Part shown: positions 35,601 to 47,841 of the stretch, piece after piece
How the letters are laid out: each line of letters starts with the position of its first letter
Numbering within the stretch: the first letter of the stretch is position 1
NCBI GenBank assembly: GCA_027886175.1
Contig: JAJNNQ010000016.1
Span: 2,459,501-2,523,500, forward strand
Source of the DNA: Phylloscopus collybita
Lineage: Eukaryota; Chordata; Aves; Passeriformes; Phylloscopidae
Direction: 5' to 3'
Length of the DNA: 64,000 bases
Translations under genes and position numbers: made by a program
The notes under the pieces: model-generated
Seen by the model: the letters and a program-made list of their open reading frames with translations, nothing else
Told to the model about the DNA's origin: nothing
The model's database searches: none

Positions 35601-38340
35601 TAGGGGTGCTATATTAGATATGCCTGTACTCCCCAAAGGATCACCTGAGCTCTGTCGAAACACTGGGCAATCTGTTTTCCAGTTTTATGCAGCTTTGACT
35701 TGGTTTTCACAGAGATGAGAAAAAAGGCTCCACAGAGCCTGGTTATTTGCTCTTGGTTCAGAAGGTGCTTAATAAGTTTGCCTCCTATGTCCCTGGTTTT
35801 GAGTGTTATGCATGATAATTTCCACTGAAGTCAGCATTTCTGTAAAAGCAGGTCACTTGAAGAGCTGTCTAAGGGGATGCAGAGAGTGTGAACGTGTGAT
35901 CTTGTCCAGCTCTGAGACAGCACAGAGAAAAAGGATGAGGTGGGGAAGTGCCTTTGTCCATGTCCACTGGTGACCACAGAGCTCCTGACTGAAAACACAG
36001 CACTGAATTCAGCTCTTTGCACTCTCCTTCTGCTGGGTTCACCTTGGTTCTTATAACCTGGGATCCTGATCCTTGTTTTCCTCGCAGTAAATCGCGGAGG
36101 TCCTGCTGTCTGCAGAGGGAGAGGGCCAGACTCCCCACCAGCTCTTTCTTACCCTGGATGAAGGAATAAAGAGCAGGCTTGGAAATGCAACCTTCATATC
36201 TTGTCAGCTATTTCTTGTGAGATTCCTGGGAGGGCCCTTAACGACAGCAGCCTCCATGGACAGACAGGAAGAGGGCCAGACATTGCAAAGCATGAATAAT
36301 CCTGAACTCTAGCCTGGTCATCAACCTAATGGAACTGTGAGTAATAAAATGAGGTTTCTGGGAAAGCTTGAGATTTCTACCTTGCCTTCTATTTACAACA
36401 GCTTTGTACATTTTATCTTTGCAATGTGTTTAAAAGATTTGTTTGTTTTTAAAATGGAGTCTCCCTGCCTCTTCACTCATGCCACAAGAACTGTAACAAG
36501 CATTTATTATGTAAAAGCTGTAGAGAGACTGGAGCTCAGAGGTCTTCAGTGGCAATTTACATTGCATTGGTAGAACCATGCCACAGGTATCTCTGCAAGA
36601 GTTCATTCATGCACAAAAAAAAAAAAAAGTCATCAATGTCCAATGTCCATAATCAAGGTCCAAAAACAGTCTGGCCACTCCCAGCTCTGCAAAAGGCATG
36701 GAGATCATTCTCACAAGTCCTTGTAATGCTGTTGCAAATGGCCAGGAAGTTTTTCAAGTTCAATTTAAGCAACCACAATGCCAAGTTGGAAGTGGAGGAA
36801 GAGTTCCTGCCTTTTTAGATGAAGCACTTCAAGGCATGTTCCTGATAGCACTGTTTGCTTTGCCAGGGGAGACTGATGGGACAGGCTTTGCCTCACCTCC
36901 TTGGACACGTCTGCAGTATAAATATCCCCACTGGAGCAAGGCTCTCCCTGGGCTCCTTTTATTGATAAGAAGGACTAGCAGTCCTTTTTAGGATGTGAAT
37001 CATCAGACTTACTTTAGACATTTCCTTTAGGTGAGATTAATAGTGGCCTCCCACTATTTTCTTCTCTGCAGTGACTCAGGGAGCTCCAGTGTGACTAGAT
37101 CTGATTTAGGGTGTGTTTTACAGAGGCATCACCATGCCTGATTAGATTGCTTTCTGAGCTGCAGAGTTGATTTTGGTAGGTGATACACATAGCAGGCAAA
37201 CAAAACCAGGGATAGTTACTTTTTTATCTTTTTAATCATTTGCCCCAAAGCTGGATTTTGCTGTCCATGAAGGTGACCCAGCAAACTTGGTGTCCTGTAT
37301 GACTTCAGCTTCTTTTCCACCCCATTTAGGGCCGTGGCTTTGCAGCATGCCTTGCAGTGTCCTGTGCTGCCCCAAACCACCCTGAGAGGATGTCTGCAGA
37401 CTGATGTCTTTGCTCCTCAGCTGCAGCACAGGCAAATCCAGTGTCCAAAGACATCCTGGGGCTGTGACCCTGCTCCTGGCTCCAGGCTGTGATTGCACAA
37501 GCGAGGAGGATTCCATCAGGGTCAGTGCAGTGTGACTCAGGAGAGAAACACATCCACATCTCTTCTTAGAAAGTCAAAGGCTTTACAGACCTTGGGTTTG
37601 CATTTTCTGTAGGCTCCAGCAGGTCCTGCTGGGGAGACGGGTCAAGGTGGAGGGAGCTGGGCTCCTTTCTCTCATTATTGGAGTGTTAAATATTTTGCAG
37701 AATTCTGGTGTTGAAAGCTGCGATCCGAACAGTTGAGGGAAAGTTCAGACCTGCATACTTAGCTTCCAGAAAATGCCCACATGAATTTCTCTGATTGAAG
37801 TGGAGCAACCACAAGGGAAATTCTCAGGACAGACAACTTCAAATTCTAAATAGAAATGTAACAGGAAATTAAAGTAAAAAAAGAAAGACTTATGACCAAT
37901 ATCCATAAAGAACCATTTGACCAGTGTCTAGATTTCAGCTTTGTAACAGATCTAGGCAAACCACCAAGAAATATGCATTTGTTCTGCTTTCCCAGTTGTG
38001 TTTCTCCAGCTCAAACCACTTGAAGTAAATAAAACAGCTTCAGGAAATTAGTGTGTTACGGTTCTCATTGAGGCAGTTGTAACTGTAAAACATATTTTAC
38101 AGTATTAATGTCAGCATCCAGTCATTACTTTGCAGTCAGTTTAATTGGATGCATCTGATAATTAAGAGCTCAACCCTGACCCCGGTGATCCTTTCAGGAC
38201 TTCTTCCTTTGCAGAGCCAAGCCTGTCAGTGTCTGTGTTTGGTGTCTATCACCAACAGGTAAGAGACATTTCAAGTAATGAAGCTCCAGTCTCCCTGACA
38301 GCAATTCTCAGTTGTCTCTTGGTTTTTGGGAGGCAGTGGA
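32605..38340. other. Intergenic, no gene recognised
   Basis: AT-rich DNA with homopolymer runs (33,240-33,255 T; 34,592-34,609 A; 36,617-36,629 A). Short frames only. A small CpG-containing patch near 36,085-36,105 has a 90-codon minus-strand frame that matches nothing I recognise. Confidence 0.55.
34592..34609. repeat. Poly-A tract
   Basis: Eighteen consecutive A residues, with no recognisable retrotransposon body directly upstream on the plus strand. Confidence 0.85.
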
Positions 38341-38344
38341 GACA

Positions 38345-38926
38345 GCACTGGGAGGACATTGACCCGTTGGAGCAAGCCCAGAGGAGGCCACCAAGATGAC
38401 CAGAGGGATGGAGCACCTCTCCTGTGAGGCAAGGCTGAGAGAACTGGGATTGTGCAGCCTGGAGAAGAGAAGGTTCCAGGGTTACCTCACTGTAACCTGA
38501 GACCTGTAACCTCATCTGATGGGAAACTAAAAGAGAAATGGAGTGGGACCCCAAGGGCAGGTAGTGACAGGACAAGTGGGAATGGCTTCAGGCTGAAAGA
38601 GAGCAGGTCCAGATTGGATATTTGGAAGAAACTCTTTGCTGTGAGGGTGGTGAGGCCCTGGAAGGGGTTGCCCAGAGAAGCTGTGGGTGCCCTGTGCCCT
38701 GGGCAGGCTGGATGGGGCTTTGAGCACCCTGATCTAGAGGAAGGTGCCCCTGATCATGGCAGGAGCAGGAGCTGGATGGTTTGGAAGGTCCCTTCTGCTG
38801 AGGAACAGGTTCAGTGCAGGGGCACGGGGTGCAGCTCTGGGTTGAGCTCTGGGTGGGAGCCCAGGACAGGAGGCTTTGCTTTCCCTGCACTTCCAAACCA
38901 AACCATTCAGTGGTTCTGTGATTTCT
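38345..38926 (+). mobile_element. CR1 LINE 3' fragment with an interrupted tail
   Basis: Forward-oriented CR1 with recognisable blocks: GGAGCACCTCTCCTGTGAGG, AGCCTGGAGAAGAGAAGG, GGACAAGTGGGAATGGCTTC, GTGAGGGTGGTGAGGCCCTG, and the 3' motif GGTTTGGAAGGTCCCTTC. The expected terminal piece CCAAACCAAACCATTC with TTCTGTGATT appears only at 38,891-38,926, separated by about 95 bp of non-CR1 sequence. The 189-codon plus-strand frame across it is CR1-derived and not a host gene. Confidence 0.9.
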
Positions 38927-41900
38927 GCAGGGCCTTGGGAGCTGCTTCGTTCAAAGTCAGAGCTGAGGACCACAGGTCATCAGGAGCCACTTGTGAATCC
39001 TCCACTCATGCAGGAACTTGAGGGGGTTTCAAAATAGATCAGGGACATGGGCAAGCTGCATGGCAAACAACCTCGTTTTCCACATAAAATAAGGCAAAAT
39101 ATCCATAGGTGGAGGTAAAATGCATTTCCTGAAAGTCCATACATAAGATAATGAATATGTGTACCTCTTCCCCATGCAGGACCATAAAGGCAATACAAAG
39201 TTTGGCAGTGAGAATCCAAGCAAACTAATCCTGCAGCAAGGTGGGCTTATTTCTATGTAAAAGAAGGCAGGAGCAAGCATATGCTACTATTGTGAAGAAG
39301 CTGGTTATGTTTTTATTTTTCTCATTAGAGTATTTCAGAAGACAAAAGTGGTTTTCTTTTTTCTCTTTTTTTTTTTTTTTTTTTCCATGGATTTAAAAAA
39401 AATGAAATGAGAAACCACAGCTTTGGGGTACAAATATTTTGTTTATAAAAACTGGAAATTATTTTGGGAAGTGGGTTTTTCTTTTCAAAATTCCTTTTTA
39501 ATAGAAAATAGCCTAAGAAAACAGGAGAAAACTCAATTTTAGGCCTGTGTTTCTTCATCCAACAGGAAAACATTTTGCGAGGACAAAAAGATGGAGGGAG
39601 AAAGAAAAAAAAAAAAGCTATTGTAATCTGCTACAAAAATACTTGGCATTTTTAAGAACGTTTTTATGCCTTTGTTTGCATCTTGCTCTGCCTCTTGTTT
39701 GTCGTAATTCAGCCTTCTCAGGATGCAATGTGATTGACCCAGGCATTTTGTGAAATACGTCACACTCTGAAAGGAAGGTGGCACAAAGGACAGCTCCTGT
39801 TGCAAGGCAGGATCCCTGTGCCCCGGAGCTCTCTGGAAGGCAGATAAATAACCTTGCAGAGGGATTTCATCCCACTGAGAATGTTTGCCGTGAGTTGCCT
39901 TTTCCTTAGAATTACTGCACATCCTCGCCAAATGATTGTTCTCACACCGAGAGCACAATAAAGTGTTGAGAAACTGCAAATCTCTGTGGGAAACTGCAGC
40001 TCCCTGGAGGCAAGCTGCAAGTTCAGGATGGGGCTGGGTTATGGGGTGGGATAAGCTGTGGGGAAAGGGGACTTTCTCTCCTCGTGTTGCACCAAAGGCT
40101 TGTTCTAATCCTGGATTCTCAAATGCTGGGGAGAAATGATCCTTGTTGTGTGATTTGTTGTTAACATGAGACATTTTTTTGTAGGATTTTGTAACTTTTT
40201 GTGCCTGTAGGTTTTATTTCTGTTTGTCATTTCCTCTGGTGGCAGCACAAGTTGGCAGCAGGGCTGATAATTAAGTTTGCCAAACATTTTTTAAAAAGTC
40301 CTTAGGCTTGTCTACGTTCTATTTTCTTTTGTTAAGATTTTTGTTAAGCTTCAGCCCTAGAGAACAGTGGTGGTATTTTCCACACCAGAAGTTCTCCTCA
40401 GAGTAGAGTCTCAAATGCCAGATCACAAAGGACTTGCTGAATCTCCAGTTAGGAAACAAACTGGTTTTGCCACTGTGAAGTCTCAGGAAGGAGGAGGAGA
40501 GGATGCAGTTTTGCCTCCAAAGTGCAGGGGCTGGCAGGGAGCTGGGGTTAAATTGTGACACTTTGCCACGGATCTAAGGCTGTGGGAGAACAGGGATAAC
40601 TCTGAGTGGTGGATTTAACTGGAGCTGCCAGACAACCTGCAGAAAATATCACCCCATCACTCAGTACCCCAAGAGGCACTGCAGCCCTCCAGGTTTTCTG
40701 AACTGATGGAACTCCATGCTAGACCCTCTGTGCTGCTAATCCCCAGGAGGAGTTTAATCACTGACTGGAAATTGCACTGATTCCAGCCAGGGGGAACCAA
40801 CAAAACTCCAATCAGCTACAAAAAATCAAATCAGCTTCCTGCCGTGGGTTTGCAGTAGCTGAGGTGTCCCTGCACCACCAGTAACTCAAACCCTGCCCAG
40901 GGGGCTGAGCTGGATGAGGGATACCACCACTGGAAATTATTGTTCCTCCAGAAACAAAGCCAGCAGGAGCATGGTTTGTCTGGCTCTGTCAGCAACAGCA
41001 TTATTGAGGGTGAGAACCAGGCAAGAAATGGATGGCAAAAACCCCTCTCAGTTTGACAACCTTTACCATATCAGGGAATTCCCCCTGATTTTTGAGTCTT
41101 GCTCAGCTGCTGAAGCAGAGCATGGGCAGTGCTGGAATAAAAAACAAGAGCTCTGTGGTTTTCCAAGGCTTGTGAATGGATTTGGGCTGAGTTCTGAGAG
41201 TCCCACTGCAGTGCTTGGGCATACCTTCCACTATCTAGATGCTCTTGCTCCATCTAGTGAGGAAATTTATTGCTCATCCTGGCTTAGTTTTGGCTGTGGA
41301 GGAGGCCTGGGGAAAAGTAACATCATTAATGCATTTGACCTATGCAAAGATGGGAATTACCCAGGAAGATTCCAGGTTTGATTTTGCTGGAAGGGCAAGA
41401 ATGGTGATGATTTTAGCTTACAGCTGCTCATTGACATATCTATTAAATTATTTTAAAAAAAGACTTGAGGGTTTTTTTTTAAAATGAACTTTCCCATGAA
41501 AATCTATTTATGTTTATGTTCAGTGGGTGGATTTGCTTGTTATGTGAATCGAATGGGGGGGGGCAGGGCAAAGAGATAAAATGAAGAAAAAAAAATTGGT
41601 TTAAGTGGTTTCACCGTATCTGTTACAACCCATCTTCGCTGTTCTTGCTCAGCAGCCAAAACACATTCCTCTTCTGCGAAAGGAGGAACACAAGGGCACC
41701 AGCTCACAGATCTTTAGTGCAATAAAGCCACCTCTGAAGCCTGTGTGAGGGGCCACGTCCTGCTGGGCACTGCAGAGGGAAGAGCAGGGCCAGGGTGTGG
41801 AGCACAGAGATGCTCAGGCCCCGCTCTGGTGCCTGCCAAACCCCTGGGCAGCTCAGAGAGGTCAGGATTTGCCCATTCCTCCTCCTAGCCTGCCTTGCCA

Positions 41901-42305
41901 GACCCATTTCATGTCATATCCCCCCTTTCCTTTTCCCTTTCTCTGCCCAAAAGACATTTGCTCAAACCATGAGTGGAAAGCAGGAAGAAGAACAGGTGGA
42001 AAAAAGAGACCATGGCATTTCTTCCTGGCACTTGCTTTTTTGGGTACCTTTGAGGGCACTGCAAGTCCCATTTTCTTTGGGTGGAAGTCTCCTAATTATA
42101 TTTGAAAACTCCTGCTGTTACTTCTGAGTCTGGTTAGGCTCATGCAATAGATATATATACACACCATATATTAAAAGGTATGTATATATTCTGCCAACAT
42201 GCAAGCTGAAGACACAGGGCTGCCATGTCAAAAGGGATTTTTGGCTTTTTAAGTGAAAACAGGTTTTAGTTTTAAAAAAAAGGTTTAATAAAGAATGTAT
42301 CCTTC
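38927..42305. other. Intergenic, no gene recognised
   Basis: Contains a 24-base T-rich run at 39,361-39,384 and a G run at 41,555-41,563. A 211-codon minus-strand frame (39,539-40,174) has biased low-complexity ends and no family resemblance, and is treated as chance. Confidence 0.5.
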
Positions 42306-42307
42306 CT

Positions 42308-42430
42308 CCACCAAAAAAAAAACAAACCAAAAAAACCCACCACCAACCAAAAAAACCAAACCAAACAAACAAACAAAAACCCACCAAAAAAACAAACCCA
42401 AAAAAGCCCAATAACAAACCCAAACATAAA
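42308..42430. repeat. A/C-rich low-complexity tract 1
   Basis: About 120 bp almost free of G and T on the top strand, made of A runs split by CC and CCC (AAACCAAAC, CAAACAAACAAAC). The minus strand is therefore G/T-rich and open in several frames, giving spurious Gly/Phe/Val/Leu-rich translations. Confidence 0.85.
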
Positions 42431-43980
42431 AAGCTATTTGAATTCTTTTGTGCTTGTTAAGGTCAGAGTTGCACAGGGCTTACAGAGACTATCTCAGTGC
42501 TGTTGCATGGCTCTGGCTGCCTTCTTGGTCCAGCATTAAATGCCAGATTAACTGCGAGCAACTCATAACCCATCCACAGAGGGCCTGATGCAGTGGCTCC
42601 CTCTGGACAGTGCCCTGCTGTTAAATGCCCCAGTACAATTCTTTTTGCATGGCACCATTTCCATGTTGTCTGGCTGTCATCTTCAGTGCTGTCACCAAAA
42701 ATTCACATCTGACCCAATGAGCAGAATGTCATTTGCTGGTGAAGTTACAACAGAAGTCAAAAACTGGCTTAGGGGAAATCAGAATCTGTTTTCCTGAGCT
42801 AAGGAATACATACAGAAAGGCAGAGGGAAAGAATGCAGAAGGGGAAAAGTTCTGGTTTGATTAGAAATTGTGGAAATCTGACAAACCAATATTGTTTTTC
42901 CTCCAGGGCAATGCTAAATGCATTCAAAGGGCAAAAGACAGCATCAAGCAAAGTGACTGACTGCTAATTTTTTGACACCCTGGAAGAGGAATGGATGCAC
43001 TTTGGTGAAAAACAGCAAGGAGAAGCCTTGAAGCCAAAATATCTGACCTTGGAGCCCTCTGGTGAGGTTCAGGGGTTGGTGGGTGCCCTGTGGAAGATCT
43101 GTGCTGGTCTTAACCACTGCTGCCCCTGGCAGGGTCCTGAAATATTGCTGTGGGGTTTAGACAAAGGCAAAACACTCTGTATTAAGGAAATGGGACAACA
43201 GGACTGGACTGAGAACTGCTTTTAAAAGACCAAAAACTGTCCTGGAAGCTTTAGCATTTAATGAATCAGTTTACCTAACAGATGACCAGGCATTTCCTGT
43301 CATGAACACAACCAAAGGCTCTTAGCTGTGCCTGGGAAAATGTGGTTGAATTAAAGAAGCTCAAGGGGTTCCTTGACAGAGGGAAAGAGGGAGATGGATT
43401 ACAAGAGAAGGATGGTGAATTTGTAGAGTTCCCATGGAGAAGAAAGCAAGATGTTACAGTGGGGTGGCAGCTCCTGAGCAGAGCTTTGGGGTGGCTAATG
43501 TATGTCATTTATCAAAGGCAAAAGAGACTCTCGAGCTTTTTGAGACATGCCACAGCTTCCCCAGCACAAATGAACCAGCAGTCTGGTTATTAGCCTTTCA
43601 GATCTCTGCTGCTTGCAAAGTTTCTTGTTGGGGGACATTCACTTCCCTTGAGCTGGTGCTGACTGGAGTCCTGCCATGGGGGAAGGGGCAGGGACAAAGG
43701 TTCCTCTGGTGACAAAATTCCTGAGGGCAGCTTTCCGTGGAGCACAGTTCCATCTTTGATCTCTTGTGAGCCTCCTGGCTGTAAGAAGCTCTTTGGGCTC
43801 CTGATCCACGTTGTCTGGGGGATCACTGCCTTGGGGTCTGCCAACACTCGTGTTTCCTCTGGGAGGCTCCCAGCAGGGCTCTCCTGCCTTCCCTGAGCAT
43901 GGCTCATCTGATGGAATCTCAGCCCAGACTGTCTACAGCAAATTGATAGTTGGCAGAACCCAGCTTAGTTCAGACTGTGC
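42431..43980. other. Intergenic, no gene recognised
   Basis: Unique-looking sequence between two A/C-rich tracts. Only short open frames, no repeat family recognised. Confidence 0.5.
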
Positions 43981-43983
43981 TTT

Positions 43984-44214
43984 AAAGAAAGAAAGAAAGA
44001 AAAAAAAGAAATTTTTAAAAAAACACAAAAAACCCAAACCAAAACAAAACAAAAACCAAAAAAACCACACACACACAAAAAAACCAAAAACAAAAACAAA
44101 AAACCCCAAACAAACAAAAAACCACCACACCCATAACAAACCCACAAACAACAACAAATCCAAAAAAGCCCAACAAACAAAAAAAACCCCAAACCAAAAC
44201 CCCCAGATACTTTG
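43984..44214. repeat. A/C-rich low-complexity tract 2
   Basis: Begins with (GAAA)n, then about 200 bp of A runs interrupted by C, CC and CCC with a short CA repeat at about 44,066-44,078. Same strand bias as the tracts at 42.3 and 53.4 kb. A shorter AAAC run follows at 44,246-44,264. Confidence 0.85.
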
Positions 44215-44264
44215 CTTTTCTTTTTAAGCATCCTTGACATCCATTAAAAACAAACAAACAAACC

Positions 44265-45645
44265 AGTGTCAAAATACATATAAAGACATTTCCATGGAAG
44301 TTCAAAGGCCCTTTATGGAGTTCAAGACACTCTGCAGTTGAAAGGCCAAAAGATGCAGTAAATTAAGCTGGAATATCTTATACAGGATATGATTTGGCAC
44401 CTGAGGACATCCCCTTGCACACCTTGCTTGTGGGCCCAGGGGATTCCATCTGGATCCAGCCTGAGCACCAGGTCTAGCCTGAGCCTGATCCATGCAGGTC
44501 TCCATCCCTGTCTCCAGTCCCATCTGGGGCTTGGCTTTTAAGATTCAGAGCACACAGGGGATGGGCTGATGTCTCTGCACATTTTTCTAAAGTCCTAAAC
44601 TTGGTTATGCATCTTTACTCCAACCTTCCTCTTTCAAAGACTGAGCAGTGCAATTCCACACAGTGCATTTGGATGCACTACAGAAGTACCAATGATATTG
44701 GCAGCCCACTGCTGTTGTTTTTGCAGTTTATTTTAATTAGTAATCAAATGTAATTTTTCAACTCCGTGGTTTTTATTCCAGATCTTTAATGCCTTCCAGA
44801 TCCACTCCAGGTTCACTAGACTGGGTGGTAACTAAGTCTTAATTCTGATCCAGAGGAAACTGCCATGCCCACTGGGAGCATTCCTTACTTGCTTACTTTT
44901 GCTCTTTTATTTTTAGCTGTATTTTGTACTGCATTTCTCTCTCTTTCCCTGTACTTAAAAATGACTTTAGACTTTTCATTATTATGTGGCATCGATTCTT
45001 GGCACTGAGGTTAAAGCCTGGAACTGAACAAACCATGAAATTACTGCCTCAGAACAACCACTTGAAAGTCTCTGTTGTGTGCTTGGCCCTGTGTTTGTCA
45101 AACCTCTGCTCACCCTCTGTGTAGGATCCTGCATGATGTGTTCCTCAGCCTGGGAAGAGGGAGGAAAAGAGAGGGTTGAGGACACCAGTCATTTTCATCA
45201 TTTTCCTGGTCCAGGATTTTGCCTGCTGAGCCCTGGAAATGAAAAGTGTTCAAAGCTTTTCCTTGTAAGTGAAACATTACAAGCAGAGCTCTTTCCTTTT
45301 ATGTTCTCCACCAACCACTGCCCCACCAAGAAATCTGCTTTACCAGGTGCAAGGGCAGCAGGAATGGCTGCACTTGCCTTGTTCAGGTGTGAGTTTTCCC
45401 TCAGCAGTGCCCAGGATGGGCAAAGCTCTGAGCTGGTGACTGATATTCCATGCAGGGAAATACCATTACTTTGAAATCCCATTTTTTTTTTTGCATCTTT
45501 TTGAGAAGCTGGAAAAAAAAGAAGAGCAAGTCCTTGTGCACAGGAGAGGAGTTCTTCAGTTTCCTGGTCACACCCTGTGCTTCAGGAGGACAGTCAAACA
45601 AAGCTGTGATATTCCTGCTGGGCAGAGGTATTACACAGAACCCAT
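44265..45645. other. Intergenic, no gene recognised
   Basis: Mixed-composition sequence with no gene, RNA or mobile element that I could identify. Confidence 0.5.
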
Positions 45646-45649
45646 GCAG

Positions 45650-45852
45650 CCACTTATTTAGGTTGGAAAAGGCTCTTAAGATCATCAAATCCAACTGTAA
45701 ATCCAACACTGCCAAGCCCACCACTAACCCACATCCCTAAGTGCCACATCTACACGCCCACTAAATCCCTCCAGGGATGGGGATTGAGCCACTTTTCCCT
45801 GGTTAGGCTGCTCCAGTGCTTGCCAAGCCTTCCAGTGGGGAGATTTTCCCCT
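45650..45852 (-). mobile_element. CR1 LINE 3' fragment, a second subfamily
   Basis: Reverse-complement CR1 with TTTAGGTTGGAAAAGGCTCT, AAGATCATCAAATCCAAC, GCCAAGCCCACCACTAACCC, AAGTGCCACATCTACACGCC and a CTCCAGTGCTTG block. The wording differs from the 16.5-kb copy, so it belongs to a different CR1 subfamily. Confidence 0.88.
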
Positions 45853-47396
45853 GGATGTCACCAGCAGGGGTGTCTCTCAGCACAGCATTTTGCCATTTTT
45901 CCACTGCACCCCTCTCAGCCCTGCCTGTGGAGCAGCCCAGGGGCTGTCAGGGTGGAGAACCCCAAGGGCAACACCCCGTGCTGAGGGACCATGTCTGAAA
46001 ATCCCCATCAGTGCCATGGAATTGTGGCTCCATCCCCTCTCTGGAAAGGGTGGTGCCAGCAGGGTGGTGTCCCCAGTGGAGCACCTTCTCCCTTCTCTGG
46101 TGGCACAGCAAACTCAGCCCCAGACCTCTCTGACCCTCTTCTGGAAGTGTTCTTGGCCAGGAGAAGAGAGGGGAGGGTGAGAAGCCAGGCTGGCACAGCA
46201 GCAAGGAGGCCTCATGTTCCCAGAGAGTCACATATTTCCTGATGTTAAATGAATATACAATGGAGTGTTAGAGATGTTCCTTCTGCATCTTAGCCACAGT
46301 TAGAAGACTTCAGTTGTTAACGCCAAGTGTAATAAAAATGTTTTCTAATCTTGATGGAGTTCTCCCTGACATCTTCTATTTCACTGCCTTTTTTAGTTTC
46401 CAGCACTTCTCTTCCTATCAGGGTTCTTGTGTGTCTTGGCTTTCACAGTCCCTATTCCTTTTTAGGGCTTTGACTTTTTGCTCTTCCTTTATTGACATGT
46501 TTGTTTGTTGGTTTGTTTGCAGAGAAACAGCGAGGGTGTGCTTGGGGGAGGATCTCTGCTTCTTCCTTTTGGTTTAATAGTCTGTCCATCATTTCACATC
46601 AACTCCTCCTTTCTGTGTTGTGGAAACCTGTCAGAATCCCTGGATTGATGACAGCACTCCCTGACTCATGCCAGATTGCCCTGTCCTGTGTCCTTTGTCT
46701 CTGATTCCTTGCAAAACGGAATAACTTGAGCCTTGCAGGTTATTGGATGTGCCAGATCCTAAAAAGCAGCAGGTGAATCCATGGAAAGTAGAGGTATTTC
46801 CCTAAAATCCAAGCCAAAGCTGGGTAGACACTTGCTTCTGGCAAAAGCACCAAAGCAGCAAAGTCAGAGAATTACAAAGGGGACATCAGTAAAATGTGGG
46901 TTCTTCACATCTTTGTGGAGAGTGATAAGGGGAAGTTTGAGAAAATATTGTGATGAAAACTGGCTTATAAAAATTCTGTGTCCTGTTATAGACCCAAATT
47001 GGTCCAAATCCTTGTCTTTCCTTACTATTTCCTTCTCTAGTGCATAAGCTGAGCGTGGTTTCAAACAGTTCAAATATTTCCAAAAGTTTGGAAAACCTGA
47101 GAACATTTTTCCTGAACATTTTATCTGAAAACTTCCTGGTATTTTTTTTCCCCTTTTCACTGCTGCTGACCACAGAGGCTTTACCCATGGAATAAAGACG
47201 TGTGCCAGTGTAGGGCCATGGCCTTGCCTTGTGCAAGCTCCCAAGTCACTTCTGAGCCCATATACAGGGATCATTCCCTTACCTCAGGACAGGAGGCAGG
47301 GTGCCACTTGTGCTTCTCGGCAGAGGGGAAGGGAAGAAGCATTTTTCCTCTGGAATGACAATGGAAAGTCCTAAGTGGACAGCAGTGTGGTTACCT
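45853..47396. other. Intergenic, no gene recognised
   Basis: No supported gene. Overlapping short frames on both strands only. Confidence 0.5.
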
Positions 47397-47841
47397 TGAT
47401 GCCTGAAGTCTGAGCTTCAATGTATTTCAGGTTCTGTGCTGCCCAGGGGTGCAGTTCTCAGCCCCACATTCAGGGTCACTCAGCTCTGCACAGAGCAGGG
47501 ACACAAAACAAATCCTGTTCCTGCTGCACCCCAAGGACAACTTTCAGCCCAAAAGCACAAACAAGGGTGGCTGGAGGGAGGAACAAGAAGGATGGGACCT
47601 CACAGCCTGCAGCTGGAATTGGACAATTCAACCCCAATGTGCAAATGGACCCAAACTGATCAAAGTGTGAGACCTGGTGACCATTTGTCCATTTTGTGAC
47701 CATTTTGGGTCCACCCTGGGTGTAGCCCTGGTCAGGCTCCTGTCCTGCCCAAGGTGCACCCTAAAGGCCTTTCAATAAATCCCTGCTTTATTCTCTGGCT
47801 CTGCCCAGTCTCTGTCCCAGCTCAGCCTGCCCAAGGCATCA
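47397..47841 (+). mobile_element. Solo LTR of an endogenous retrovirus
   Basis: A 445-bp element starting TGATGCC and ending GGCATCA, a perfect 7-bp terminal inverted repeat with canonical TG...CA ends. The 4-bp direct repeat ACCT flanks it on both sides (47,393-47,396 and 47,842-47,845), as expected of a target-site duplication. An AATAAA signal at 47,774-47,779 followed by TGCTTTATTCTCTGG puts the U3/R side upstream and about 60 bp of R/U5 downstream, so orientation is plus. No internal retroviral sequence adjoins either end, hence solo LTR. A 4-bp duplication favours a class I (gammaretrovirus-like) origin; its sequence also recalls passerine ERV LTRs, and the family is not settled. Confidence 0.8.

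Noticed and set aside
35869..36138. 90-codon minus-strand frame with a CpG-containing patch (RQQDLRDLLRGKQ)
   Set aside because: A possible acceptor (CTCTCCCTCTGCAG) precedes it on the minus strand, but no matching donor, partner exon or family could be identified.
38452..39021. 189-codon plus-strand open frame
   Set aside because: Lies in a CR1 LINE 3' fragment; its [20 protein letters not shown] text is CR1 ORF2 C-terminal sequence and its end runs into unrelated DNA.
39539..40174. 211-codon minus-strand open frame
   Set aside because: No recognisable domain, an Ser/Phe-rich end across an A-run, no promoter or splice context; treated as chance. Conservation or RNA evidence could reopen it.
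43933..44305. Hydrophobic minus-strand frames and a Lys/Pro/Thr-rich plus-strand frame
   Set aside because: Both are translations of the A/C-rich tract at 43,984-44,214.
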